From NCBI RefSeq assembly GCF_020360975.1, contig NW_025408672.1, forward strand, positions 3,162,001-3,226,000: DNA of 64,000 bases, given 5' to 3'. The position numbers and the translations under genes are program-made. This stretch comes from Hirsutella rhossiliensis (taxonomy: Eukaryota; Ascomycota; Sordariomycetes; Hypocreales; Ophiocordycipitaceae). The notes under the pieces were generated by a model. That model did not search any database. It had not been told where the DNA came from and saw only the letters and a list, made by a program, of their open reading frames with translations. Positions 1 to 11,700 of this stretch are shown here, piece after piece. How positions within the stretch are numbered: the first letter of the stretch is position 1; each line of letters starts with the position of its first letter.

Positions 1-488
1 AGGGGTCCCTCGCCTTGGTCCGGGGTTTGGAATGGCCATGACCCCGGGTTCTCCCTGGCTCCGACGTCTGGAACCCATGGAACCGATAATACCGAGATGC
101 AGGTCTGAGGAGACTGTGGTGCAGGGTGCAGATGCGCGCGGGTGGAAAAATGATGTTCTTGAACCTGATGGTGTTGGTGGTTTGTTTATGCAGCGGCATA
201 ATTAGACGCTGTACATGACTTGGAGTTAAGTGACCCGTTACGTTTCTACCGCATCTACGGATACCTATCCGTACTTCGTACATTGGAACGCTGATGATGT
301 CAGCGTGATTGGCAAGCCATGTGGATTGATAATCGACTGACGGCGCTTCCCCGCCTCGGATGGTCGTCGAGGCCGTGGATACAAAACCGTGCTTCGTTCA
401 ACCTTGCCATCTCTGACGAGCAGTTCCGGAGCCTGTTTGAGCGACGGCCAACGCACGGAGACACGAAAAGGACTCGACAGCAGACAGC
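1..488. other. No gene recognised (left edge)
   Basis: Normal base composition. The open frames here are short, overlap one another on both strands and match no family I know. The stretch probably includes the promoter and leader of the SDR gene to the right. Confidence 0.4.
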
Positions 489-1733
489 ATGGCCGTCAAA
501 ATATTCCTGCAAGTACTCCCGTTGTCTACACTGAGCCGAGCTGATCCTGACGACTTGCCTGACAGGACCGGTGCTACGGGTATGACGTCCCAGTCGAACC
601 GCTAGGCCCAGCTCTCCCTCCCTCGGCTGACGGCGACGTGTTTGTCAAAAGGGTACATTGGAGGGACCGCCCTCGATTGCATCGTCAAGGCACATCCCGA
701 GCACGAGTACACGCTGCTGGTCCGCGACGAGCAGCGCGCAGCGCCTATCAAAGCCAAGTATCCCAACGTCAAGTTTGCCTACGGACGGCTCGAGGATGCG
801 ACCGTGCTGGAAAAGGCGGCGGCCGAAGCCGACGTCGTTGTCCGTACGTGCCCCCGAGCTTCGGCAACTAACAAAGTCCCTTGACGCTGACGTCGGCCCA
901 AACCAGACACGGCCGACTCCTCGGACAATCTTGCCGGGGCCGTGGCCATTGCCAAGGGTCTCAAGGACGGCCATAGTGCCGACAGACCTGGCTACTGGAT
1001 CCATACATCCGGGACGGCGATTCTGACGTGGTACGACACCGAGCAGCAGCGCCAAGGTGATGCCCCGCTGCCGGAGCAAAAGTATCGCGACGTCGACGAC
1101 ATTGATCGCATCGTCGACCTGCCCGACACAGCCCCCCACCGCAATATCGACAAGGTGGTACTGGCCGCCAACTCGGACGCCGTCCGCATCGCCGTCGTCT
1201 GCCCTCCCACCATCTACGGACCGGGCACGGGCGCCGTCAACACGCGCAGCATCCAGGTTCCGGACCTGGTCAAGGCCACTCTGAGCAAGGGTTTTGCGCC
1301 CATCGTCGGCGAGGGCAAGACGGAGTGGGACCACGTCCATGTGCAGGATCTGGGCGACCTGTTTGTCAAGCTGGTCGAGGCATCGCAAGATGCGTCCCGG
1401 CGCGAGAATCCCGATGTCTTCGGCCCGCGCGCCTACTTTTTCGCCGAGAACGGGACGCACTCGTGGGCCGACGTGGCGCACTGGATCGCCGAGGCGGCAA
1501 GTCGGCAGGGCTATCTGCCCGAGGGCTTGACCAAATTCGTGTCAGTAAAGGAGATACAGCTGATGCCAGAGGGCAACCCGACGTGGGGATTGAACTCAAA
1601 GGGCGTGTCGCAGAGGGCAGCAAAATATCTCGGCTGGCAGCCCAAGGGGGCGCCGCTCAAAGACATGATTAGTGAGCTGGTGGCCCAGGAGGCAAAGGAT
1701 TCGGGCTTGACGCCGAAGGAGAAGAAGGGCTGA
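489..1733 (+). CDS. NAD-dependent epimerase/dehydratase-like SDR protein
   Basis: Extended/atypical short-chain dehydrogenase of the kind annotated in fungi as nucleoside-diphosphate-sugar epimerase; the substrate is unknown. Supported exons are 566-579, 652-843 and 907-1733. The 14-nt exon 566-579 joins 652 onward to give the Rossmann motif TGATGYIGG. The join 843/907 gives VVVHTADSSDN, typical of the family after the fourth strand. Further signs are TSGT near 1010, PPTIYGPG near 1210 and a final TGA at 1731-1733. A likely first exon starts at ATG 489 (MAVKIFL...), but the only GT donor, after 512, leaves it one base out of frame with exon 566-579. Either that junction is non-canonical, the true start lies elsewhere, or there is a one-base error or mutation. 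Length is about 350 aa, normal for the family. It lies upstream of, and on the same strand as, the Hsp70 gene. Confidence 0.75.
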
Positions 1734-2454
1734 GGCCGAGTGGGTGGCATGACGTTTTCCTGCGAGTGCGCCGTATATCCGCATCTAGCCCATTTTTCAA
1801 CGAGTCGAAAGAAGCGGTGTGCTGCTGCACAGGCCCATGGAATGTCACGACGGATCGCATGTAATTGAGTTTCGCGCGAGAATGCAAAGAGGGCCATTGC
1901 CAGAGGCTCACGTCGCGAATTCTCGAGAGCAGCTCTCCTCTCCTGCTCCGACCTCGTGTCAGGCCGATGCTCGCAGCTTTTCCAAGCATCCCGAGCACTG
2001 AAAGAAGGCGCTGAAACACGGCGCTGATAGCGGGCACTGATAGGTTGCCGGGCCGATGCGGGTCCGTGTCCGTGCTTAGGTAACGCCGCCCGGACCTGAA
2101 ATGTCAGGCCGCACAGGTTGTCCGAAGCCGGCTTAGCGCCATTCAGGGATCTCCCAGCGGTCCCCTCTTCCGCCCCCCTCCACCCCCAGGCTAGCCAAGC
2201 GACAGCAAGGTATCCTAAGCACCTTAGTGAGTGAGAGCGGGAAAAAAAAGTTCACAGGCGGCCCCGAAAAAATCACAAAATTTTTGGTCCGGCTGGGAGA
2301 ATTTCTACACCTCCAACCAAACCCCACGTCCCATTTCCCGCCTTTTCCCTCACATCCTTCCTCCTCTCTCCCCCCCTCTCTCTGCCATCACCCTCGCCCG
2401 CCATCGACATCGAATTCCTGCTTTTTTTTTTTTCCTGTTTAGACACTCTTCACA
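1734..2454. promoter_or_regulatory. SDR-Hsp70 intergenic region with pyrimidine-rich Hsp70 leader
   Basis: It holds the SDR 3' end and the Hsp70 promoter and leader. The last 130 bases before the Hsp70 ATG are strongly C/T-rich on the plus strand, including a run of T at about 2421-2432, as is usual upstream of highly expressed fungal genes. C-rich CCCCT-type elements occur near 2162-2190. I saw no convincing heat-shock element array. The regulatory role is inferred. Confidence 0.35.
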
Positions 2455-4708
2455 ATGGCGGACGAAGTCTACGATGGTGCCATTGGCATCGATCTGGGTA
2501 CGTTGATCTTGACCGACAGACGGGTGTGGCGGCGAGAAAAAACCATCACCGTCCTCGCACCCGCCTTTACTTGCATCCTCCTTGTTTGGCCCTGGCCCTT
2601 GAGGCGGCTGTATCAGGGACTGACCTGATTTTCGCACCTCCAGGCACCACCTACTCGTGCGTTGCCACCTACGAGGGTACCAATGTCGAAATCATTGCCA
2701 ACGAGCAGGGTTCCTTTACCACCCCTTCTTTCGTCTCCTTTACCGACAAGGAGCGTCTGATCGGTGAGGCGGCCAAGAACAATGCTGCCATGAACCCCCG
2801 GAACACCGTCTTCGACGCCAAGTGAGCTGCCCTTCTTCCTGTCTTCTCTGCTCGAGGGCCATCTCAGCTCCGGGCATATGCCTCGCATTTCTATTCGATG
2901 CTGACCATCTCGGCTCTCCAGGCGTCTGATCGGCCGTCGCTTCGATGACCCCACCGTCAAGAAGGACATCGAGTCCTGGCCCTTCAAGGTCAATGACGAC
3001 GGCGGCCAGCCCAGGATTGAGGTCGACTACCTCGGCGAGAAGAAGACTTTCTCCGCCCAGGAAATCTCGTCCATGGTCCTCCTCAAGGTACATCGCATCA
3101 ATTTGTGCCCACCTCATACCGCTCTACGCTGGGCTCCATCCCCGCCAGCAATGACCTGTCTCTGACTCTGTCTCGCCCACAGATGAAGGAGATTGCCGAG
3201 ACCAAGCTCGGCAAGAAGGTCGAAAAGGCCGTCATCACCGTCCCCGCCTACTTCAATGACAACCAGCGCCAGGCCACCAAGGATGCCGGTGCCATTGCCG
3301 GCCTCAACGTCTTGCGTATCATCAACGAGCCTACCGCCGCTGCCATTGCCTACGGTCTCGGCTCCGGCAAGTCCGAGAAGGAGCGCAACGTGCTCATCTA
3401 CGATCTTGGTGGCGGCACCTTTGATGTTTCGCTCCTCAACATCCAGGGCGGTGTCTTCACCGTCAAGGCCACCGCCGGTGACACCCACCTGGGTGGTCAG
3501 GACTTCGACACGAACCTCCTCGAACACTGCAAGAAGGAGTTTGGCCGCAAGGCCAAGAAGGACCTTAGCGGGGACCCGCGCGCCCTGCGCCGACTCCGGA
3601 CTGCTTGCGAGCGCGCCAAGCGTACCCTGTCGAGCGGTGCCCAGGCCACCATTGAGATCGACTCGCTCTTCGACGGCGAGGACTTCACCATGACCATCAC
3701 CCGTGCCCGTTTCGAGGAGCTCAACGCCAAGGCCTTCTCCGGCACCCTCGAGCCCGTTGCCCAGGTGCTCAAGGACTCGGGCATGCAGAAGAAGGCCGTC
3801 GACGAGATCGTCCTCGTCGGCGGCTCCACCCGTATCCCCCGCATCCAGAAGCTGCTGTCTGATTTCTTCGACGGCAAGAAGCTCGAGAAGAGCATCAACC
3901 CCGACGAGGCCGTCGCCTACGGTGCCGCCGTCCAGGCCGGCATCCTCTCGGGCAAGGCCACCTCGGCCGAGACCTCCGATCTGCTTCTGCTCGACGTTGT
4001 TCCTCTCAGCTTGGGCGTCGCAATGGAAGGTAACGTGTTTGCTCCTGTCGTACAGCGTGGCAACTCTGTACCGACTCTGAAGAAAAGGTGAAGCATTTCG
4101 TTTTTTTCAGCATATCGTCGGTCATCGCTAGCAGCTGCTGACTAATCCCATATAGGACCTTCACCACGGTTGCCGACAACCAGCAGACTGTGCAGTTCCC
4201 TGTCTACCAGGGCGAGCGTGTCAACTGCGAGGACAACACGTCCCTGGGTGAATTCACCCTGGCTCCCATCCCCCCCATGAGGGCCGGCGAGGCCGTCCTC
4301 GAGTGTGTCTTCGAGGTCGATGTCAATGGCATCCTCAAGGTGACGGCCACGGAGAAGACGTCTGGCCGCAGTGCCAACATCACCATCTCCAACTCGGTCG
4401 GCAAGCTGTCGACGGACGAGATCGAGAAGATGATCAGCGAGGCCGAGAAGTTCAAGTCCAACGACGAGGCCTTTAGCAAGAAGTTTGAGGCTAAGCAGCA
4501 GCTCGAGTCTTACATTGGTCGCGTCGAGGAGATTGTCTCGGACCCGACGCTGTCGCTGAAGCTGAAGCGCGGCCAGAAGGAGAAGATTGAGAGCACCATC
4601 AGCGACGCCATGGCCGCCCTCGAGCTCAGCGACAGCACCGCCGAGGACCTGAGGAAGCAGGAGCTTGCCCTGAAGCGCCTGGTCACCAAGGCCATGTCTT
4701 CCCGATAA
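2455..4708 (+). CDS. SSB1: Ribosome-associated Hsp70 chaperone, SSB type
   Basis: Cytosolic Hsp70 that binds nascent chains at the ribosome together with the RAC co-chaperones. The five exons 2455-2497, 2644-2821, 2922-3087, 3183-4087 and 4156-4708 total 1,845 nt (614 aa), matching the usual SSB length; all junctions are GT-AG and in phase. The ATPase domain shows GIDLGTT near residue 12, [12 protein letters not shown] near 200 and [13 protein letters not shown] near 340. The linker [13 protein letters not shown] follows near 390, then the substrate-binding domain and helical lid. The protein ends [10 protein letters not shown] without the EEVD tail of SSA-type Hsp70s and lacks an ER or mitochondrial signal. 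These traits separate SSB from SSA, Kar2 and Ssc1. Fungal genomes normally carry one SSB gene with several introns. There is no sign of damage. Confidence 0.96.
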
Positions 4709-5997
4709 ACGAATGGCGAAGCTGGTGACCGGGGGGTGTGATGATGTATGAGAGTGCGATGCTCTTGGAGCTCAGAATACCCCACCTCGTGCGCCTCGGG
4801 AAAAGGAAACAGGGAAAACAGAGGGAGGGGATCTGGGGAAGACCAGCAGGCCGAGGCGGTTTCCTATTTTTGCAGTGGTGTTAAATTTCTTTTGTTCGGA
4901 TCTGCAGTCATTTGTGCATCCGAGGTGACGAGAGACATACAAAAAGGTGTACATTTCCCTGCTCTTTCGAGTCTTGACTCTTGGGAGGCTTGATGATGCA
5001 CGTGGAGGCCGCATTGCGTGGCACGAGGGCCGGAACGTGCGAGGAAGAAAAAGTTTTAAAAGAAGACTGAAGAAGCATAGACTCGATAGAAGGGAAATGA
5101 CGGCCATGTGGTATCACGATGATGAATGGTTGGTGATGAAGCTTCTGCCGTGGCCTATTCATCCTAGCGCTGTCCTGGTTCACACGTCGGCGTCACCGAG
5201 CGGCGGTCACCGAGCGACGGTCACCGAGCGATGGTCACCGAGCAATAGTCACCGGGCGGCGACGTCCAGGCGTCATCGAGCGGCGACGTCCTGGCCCGGC
5301 CGCGCGTCCTGGGCGGCCCGTACCTGCGGCGGGCGAGGCTGCTGTGGGTCCCCGGCGGCGGCCGTGGTAGGCGTCCCGGCGGCGACAGGGTGCACCCTAT
5401 GCTTCCGCTTTTATGAAGGTAGTCGTCACCTGGCTGCCAATCAAGTACAACTTGATGCTTGTCAAGCTTGACGCTCCCCGCTAGATTTCCTGGCTCATAG
5501 CCAGGATCCCAAGGCCGTGGAGAAAGGTAGCCTTTACACCGCCGACGTAAGACATAAGGTCGCCCTAACTCGATATCTTGCTATAGAACCAATGATGTAA
5601 AGATACCACCTTTATCTTAGGCATCCATAACGCTCGGTTCTAACTTTGTTTTGCTTACCAGATAGAGAGAGAGGAAGTGGAATGGGCAGGCGTACTCACT
5701 TGCGCGATAGGCGATGGCGCATCTGGGAGCCGATATATTCATGTCACCTGTCATTTTCGGGAGCTTTACAATCGTCGCCTAATAGCATCAGAGGATGGTG
5801 GTGACCGCTTCCGTCACTGGTTGGCGCACTCTACGGTCTCGAGCCTACGAATAATTCCTGCACATTACATATTGGTCGGTGACACACGTTAGTCGGTGAC
5901 AACAACCCATCTTGCAGCCTCTATAATTTAGAATTTAAGCCTCTCTGTAATGCTGGGTAAAGTCATACTCGATACTGCTTACTTTCTATATGAGTTG
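4709..5997. other. Intergenic region between Hsp70 and monooxygenase
   Basis: The Hsp70 3' UTR and the downstream flank of the convergent monooxygenase. Open frames here are short and overlap on both strands. It contains a five-unit 14-bp minisatellite (listed separately) followed by a GC-rich patch to about 5,390. No gene is supported. Confidence 0.5.
5192..5261. repeat. 14-bp minisatellite, five units
   Basis: Five consecutive 14-bp units built on GTCACCGAGCGRYG at 5192-5205, 5206-5219, 5220-5233, 5234-5247 and 5248-5261. The first three differ only at one or two positions; the last two have diverged further. It lies about 480 bp past the Hsp70 stop codon. Confidence 0.85.
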
Positions 5998-7498
5998 TCA
6001 GCTGTTGCAACCTGGGGCATCATGAGGGTGACAACAAACCAGCAGGAACGTCTTTGTTTTCTCCCTGTCACCGTCCATCGACTTCAGCAAAGCCAAAAAG
6101 GGGTCGAACTCGGGTGTGGACTCGGCGTCCGACTTGCGAATACGATTCATGTTCTTCCTGGATCGCCGGTCGACAAAGTCCAAAAACTTTTGCCGGCGAA
6201 TGTTGGCATAGGCATCCAGAATGTCCTCGTCGGCCTTGCCCTCGTAGTACCCGATGAGGCAGTCTGCTAATCCGCCCACGTCTAGAACGGCAGCCATGCA
6301 ACCGTATCCGCCGAACGGGTTACAGACGTGCGCCGCATCGCCGGCTAGGAATATACGGCCGACCCTCATCTTGGTGACGCAGCGGTTGTGGATGCTGAAC
6401 TGGTCCGTTTGCGTGACCCTGTACTGGCTTGGGTCAGGGTGGCCGGGCAGCATCTTCTTAAAAGCCACTTCGCGCCGGCGGACGTATTCCTCTTTGGAGA
6501 GATTTGTTGCTGAGTCGCCGTACGTCACGCGCCAGAGGGGGCCGTCATCGCCCTGGGCTTTACCTCGTTTTGCAACCAGGCCCCAAAACTCGGGATCAAT
6601 CATATAGTTGCCACCCTCCCAGCCGTGGTCCTCAAAGCCTTTGTAAAATACCTGGATGAAGATCAGTCCACATACACATGCCTTGGTATCCTCCTTGCGG
6701 CTCTGGTGTATCCGTTGGAAAGAGACACGCACATTTTGGACCAGGAGATGACTCTCAAAGGTCTCACCTGGCCAGTCTCTTTGAAACAGGCACTGCCGTA
6801 CGGTGCTCTTGCCTCCATCGCAGCCAACGATGTAATCGGCTTCGAATGTGACCGTCTTTGTCTCTTCTTTCGAACTGACGTCTTCAGTGGTAGCCCAAGC
6901 CTTTCCCTGGTCTTGGTGAATGTCAATCACTTTGTGGTTGAACAAGACAGTAATGTAGTTGTGATACTTCTCCTGGCAGTGGCGTAGTAGGATGCCCAGG
7001 ATTTGGTTCAGTGACAATACCGTCATGCGGTCTGGGTCGTCGGCGACGGCCGATAAATCGATGCCTGCAACTCTGTCGCCCGTACGGACACTCCGCCAAC
7101 AAATGTACGGAAAGTGTGTGATGCTTGCAGATCGAATGTCGTCCAGGATGCCGGCCCTGCGAAAGATGCGCGTCGCAGGGACGCCGTATTGAGTGGCGCG
7201 CAGTCTTTCGTCGACTCGATCCCACGCCTCCAAGACAGTGGACGGGATGCCACGTCGAGCTAGAAGCACAGCAAGCAGCAGTCCGGCGGGACCAGCACCG
7301 ACGATCAGGACCTAAGACGACGTCGATGTCAGATGGAGACCGATATCTGGCGAACGTCTACATGGGTTGAGAGATAGGCCTGTCAAATACCTTTTCGAAC
7401 GGCCTGGCACCCTGCCTCTGCTCGGTATGACCTCGATGCAGACCAATGCTAGCATTTACTGTGCCATTGGCAAAAGAGGCATCTGTAGGTTGAGCCAT
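5998..7498 (-). CDS. Group A FAD-dependent monooxygenase
   Basis: Flavoprotein hydroxylase of the PHBH/phenol 2-monooxygenase fold, which uses NAD(P)H and O2 to hydroxylate an aromatic substrate; the substrate is unknown. Exon 1 runs 7498-7391, intron 7390-7312 (79 bp), exon 2 7311-5998, giving 473 aa. The junction is in phase and restores the N-terminal FAD motif: exon 1 ends RPFEK and exon 2 opens VLIVGAGPAGLLLAVLLARRG. The second FAD/NADPH motif is VGCDGGKSTVR (codons near 6840) and the GD motif is GRIFLAGDAAHVCNPFGGYG (near 6320). The C-terminal thioredoxin-like domain of phenol hydroxylases is absent. The gene stands alone, convergent with the Hsp70 gene, without pathway neighbours. The start at 7498 was chosen because exon 1 is short and has no other obvious signal; an in-frame ATG at 7582 is possible. 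Confidence 0.88.
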
Positions 7499-8779
7499 GT
7501 CGCTCCTCGTCACGCCTGGCCAACAGGGCAACTCCCTAGGGGAGGCAAAACATGTAAAGCTGGAAACCACACAGGAGCCCATACACGTAGGAGGGTGTAG
7601 GATGTCGCTGTTTTATACATCATAATGCGGACCGTATTGGTAATTATACTTGAACTGTTGGCTTCCCCTCTCGTAGCAGCCACTTCGTACTCACCTACGA
7701 TACATCATCTTTTCCATCACATAACGAATGAGATCCAGGTCACGTCCAGCTGTGACCGTATGACTAGTAGCCAGCTTACCTTCCCTAAATGCTCCAAGAT
7801 TACTTGCATTAGTCTGGTAACATAGCGTGCCAGAGCTCACCCGTATCACCGTCCAACGTCCAACAAGTCTGTCCCTTACAACCACCAGGATTGCAAAGGT
7901 CGTACAGATACAAGCTCCCCCAACGTGATTTTTACTGGCCATATCAGACCCACAGCCATTTTCTAGTAGATTATATGATTAATTACCTATTTCCCGTCGT
8001 TGCCCCCTCACTGTCGAGCCCACCAACAGCGGCTGCACGTCGCCCGATTCGGTGGGTTAAACAGCGCTTTTAATCGTTAATCGGCATGTGCGGCTCGTCG
8101 CTCGCCGAGCAATACAAGTGCTGGAGAAGCCGTCCTTGGTCAGCACGGCTTTGGGACGCACCGGGAAGAGCGTGGCTATCACGCTTGCCATGGTATCTGG
8201 ACTTCGCCTGACGCCTTGGACGGTCCTGAAATTGAGAAACTGATACGGCACTCGAGAAGCAGGCGTCTCGGGCATCCAATGAAAATACTTCGCGATTTCA
8301 CAAGGTAGAGAAACAAGGTCTCAAGTATAACGCACCACAGGGGCAGTCGGGCAGAGCATAACTCGCTCTCATGGGCTCACTGGCTAGCTTAGCTTCTCTA
8401 TCTAAAAGCAATCACGAGACGCGTAAGGGTCTGCTTCTCTCTTCAGCTCTGGGTTTGAAAGCCCGGAAACGAATTGCTGGATGAAGCTGGTCAAGTGATG
8501 CTCCTCTAGTACGTCTCATATTGATACCTCTCTTACCGGGCCGGCCGTGGTTGGTTTTACTGGCTGACGCTTGGTTTCTAAGGCCTTGGTTACGTTCGTC
8601 TCATACAAGGCTTCGACTACCTTCTATAAATGCTGGCTCTGCTTAGCCGCTCCAGTGCACCAGAACCTGCCGGTGCTCCCCACGTTGTCTATTCTTCTAT
8701 CAGGCAGCAAGAGGTTTTCCGACTTGCCAACCATCTATGCTATCTCGTCAAGTATCGGATGCGGTGTTACCTCGTCTAC
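7499..8779. other. Intergenic region, nothing recognised
   Basis: Contains the divergent flank of the monooxygenase and the 3' flank of the NLR-like gene. Short open frames near 7,691-7,942 and 8,057-8,279 match nothing I know. Past the NLR stop codon (TAG at 8780-8782) its frame continues with only one further in-frame TAG for about 60 codons, so part of 8,600-8,780 could be a lost C-terminus. Confidence 0.4.
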
Positions 8780-11700
8780 CTAGGCGAGCAGCTTGGCCAC
8801 GGCTCCGTTTCCTTTTGGGGCTGCCACGTGAAAAAACTTTACCTCGCTTGCGTCCCTCAGGTCCAGGACACTCTGGGCCGCCCAATGCAGCGGCTTTAAC
8901 CCCTTTGCGTCCTTGGCCTCCTTGTCGGCACCCGCGTCGATGAGTAGCCTCGCTATAGCCTCATGGTCTCGCCTGGAAGCCCAGTGCAGTGGCGTCTGCC
9001 CGTCTGCGTCCTTGGCCTCCTTGTCGGCACCCGCGTCGATGAGTAGCTGAACTATAGCCCTATGGCCTTCACGGGCCGCCCATAGCAGCGGCGTCCACCC
9101 TTTTACGTCCTTAGCCTCCTTATCGGTGCCCGCTTCGACGAGCAGCTGAGCCGTGGCCCTGTGGCCTTTTCGGGTTGCCACCTGCAGCGGCGTTAACCCG
9201 TTTGCGTCCTTGGCCTCCTTGTCGGCGCCCGCGTCGAGGAGCAACCTCGTTATAGCCTCATGGCCTCGCCGGGAAGCCCAGTGTAGTGGCGTCCGCCTAA
9301 GATTCTTTATCCAATTGTACCCGCCCTTGGCCTCCCTATTGGCACCCGCGTCGATGAGTAGCCTCACCGCGGCCTCCTGGCCATTCCGGGCCGCCCACTG
9401 CAGCGGCGTTAGCCCGATTGTGTCCTTGAGGCCCTTGCGGTCATTCGCGCGGGCGGTTTGCCGAAACATAACCTCATGCCTTCGCTGTAGAATCGTCAAT
9501 TTTCTTACTTCCTTGGCCTCCTTGTCGGCACCCGCGTCGATGAGCAGCCTCGCTATATCCTCGTGGCCGAACCTCGCTGCAGAACACAGTAGCTCCCCAC
9601 TGATTGCATCTCTTGAACCAACGTGGCCTCTTTTCCTGAGTAGGAGCTTAGTTATCTCGTGCTGGCCTTTGCAAACGGCATAAGACAGCGGTGTCCCTCC
9701 AATTTCATCCTGGTAGCTCACCCGGGCCCCTGCCTTTACCAGCAGCTTAACGACCGCCGTGTTTCCACTCCAAACGGCGTACGATAATGGTGTTCGTTTG
9801 TGTATGTCGTTGGAGTCGATTTCGGTTTTTTTCCTGAGCCGTGGCTTGAAGCTCCTCGGGCCAATGTATCGGGGTTCTATCAACAATTTGACAACGTCAT
9901 CGAAGCCGTTTTCTGCAGCCCAAGATAATGCTGATCGCCGGTGTTCACAATCCTGAGAGTTCACGTCGAACTCTTTCCTCTTAAGCAAAAGTTTCACTAT
10001 TTCTCTTAGTCCAAAGTAGGATGCAATCATGAGCGTGGTGAATCCCTGGGGAAATTTCGTGTTCGTAATTGTCCAATAGACTCTGAACCAAATCATGCAG
10101 CGCTTTGAGCTTGCATTACAGATTCTCAGTATCGATTGTGTCATCGCGTCGTCGTCTCGCATCGATTTCTGCACCTTTCGGAGGTGAGCGGCCCAATGCT
10201 TGGCGGAGTAGTCAAGGAAAATATGATCCCTGACATACTGGGCCAGTTTTACGTCCCCAGAAAGAGGATGCATCTTAAATTCTGCGAAGAGGAGATGCCA
10301 GATGCAGATGTTGGCAAGGATGCGATGAGATGTCCGCGGCCGAAGTGCGTGTTTCCAATTAAGTCTTGTCTGGATATGAGAATTCATCGTGTCATCCAGA
10401 ACCAAGAATTCCTTTGCGCTGTGGTGGAGCAAGTAGATCTTTGAGTCCACGATTGTTATAAAGAGCCCGCAGGTGTCTCGTAAGATCTCGCGGAAACGGG
10501 CTTCGCTTTTGAGATCAAAGTCGTCATAAGACCGATGATTTTCTTGCAAAGTTATCGCCAGGTTCATCTCAGCCACGGCTAGTGGCCGAGCTGCTGCCAC
10601 GACTATATGCAGGATTCTCTTTGCTCTTTCGGGGTCGTGACTCTTGGAGAGGATCCTGTCGTATGCCTCGTCCACATTTTGAGGGAGATGAGTAGTGGCA
10701 TCGATTATTCTATTTTTGTCGATATCGCCGTCCTTCTCGATCAAGTCCAAGATAAGGTATACCCATAGATATGTCCTGTTAGGAACACTTGTGAGCTTTG
10801 TCAATAAGAGATGGTTCTCGTCATCTGTCAATTTCAGCGACGCTCCGATATCCTGGACTTTGGATCTGATGAAGATGTCGATCTCTTGGGAAATCTTTGC
10901 CGCCTCTTCATCGCTTTCACCGCTTAAATGAATCACCGGCAATCCTTGGATCATCAAGGGTTGAAATCCACGGCGAATCTCACCATAGGGTCGACTTGTA
11001 AGGAGTAGCTTCAGATTAAAGGCACTTCCTCTTCTTCCGGGCCCATAGAGAAGTTGCAATGCTCTGTAGAGCTGAGATCTTCCTTTCGCTTCGCACTCAT
11101 CGATTGCGTCGAACAGACAAACGATTTCGCCAGCGTTCGGATCTTCCGCAGCGTTGAGAAGGGCATCCCAAAGGTCACCAAATGAGCTGGTTAGCCTTTC
11201 ACCCGCGACTTCGAGCTGTTTCAGGATCGCATCGGATAGCAGCTCGTGTTTCTGGTGGAAAAGTTGGTGCAGTATGCAGCTGAGGGCGCTGACTATACTT
11301 CGCTGGTCCTCAAAGTCGTCTTTGAAGAAGAAGTAACACACGGTCCTGGACGTTGTAGGAAGAATATAATCAACCAGGTATTTTGCCAAAACCGACTTCC
11401 CGCACCCGGGATCTGCGGAAACCCAAAGCATTCTTGATGACTGGCTCTCTTGCCAATCCAGAAAGAGTTTGTGGAACACGAACCAGTTACATGTCCCTGG
11501 GACACGGGCATCGTTCCGGTCTTTTCGCTCTCGAAATGGTGATGTGTGAAGGCGCTTCAGAATCGCTACTTCCTTGTCCCACCGGGCCCAGTCTTTCTGG
11601 GTCTTCCCAGTTCTGCGATGGGGGAATGATGAATCTTAGGTCAACATTAGCATGCGCATTAACTCGTTGCATATGGTCAAGGCTCGCTTGTAGACGTGGT

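Noticed and set aside
645..1481. 278-codon minus-strand open frame
   Set aside because: It is the antisense shadow of the SDR coding exons; no family motif on the minus strand.
5192..5261. Short direct repeats as a CRISPR array
   Set aside because: 14-bp units are contiguous with no spacers; this is a minisatellite in a fungal genome.
4947..5471. 174-codon plus-strand frame after the Hsp70 gene
   Set aside because: It runs through the minisatellite and a GC-rich patch, has biased composition from the repeat and shows no domain.
489..7498. SDR plus monooxygenase as part of a secondary-metabolite cluster
   Set aside because: An Hsp70 housekeeping gene separates them, and no polyketide synthase, peptide synthetase, terpene cyclase, transporter or cluster regulator is nearby.
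8900..9560. Regular 99-bp repeats as a possible CRISPR-like array
   Set aside because: They are in-frame ankyrin codons of a eukaryotic gene with no spacer/repeat distinction.
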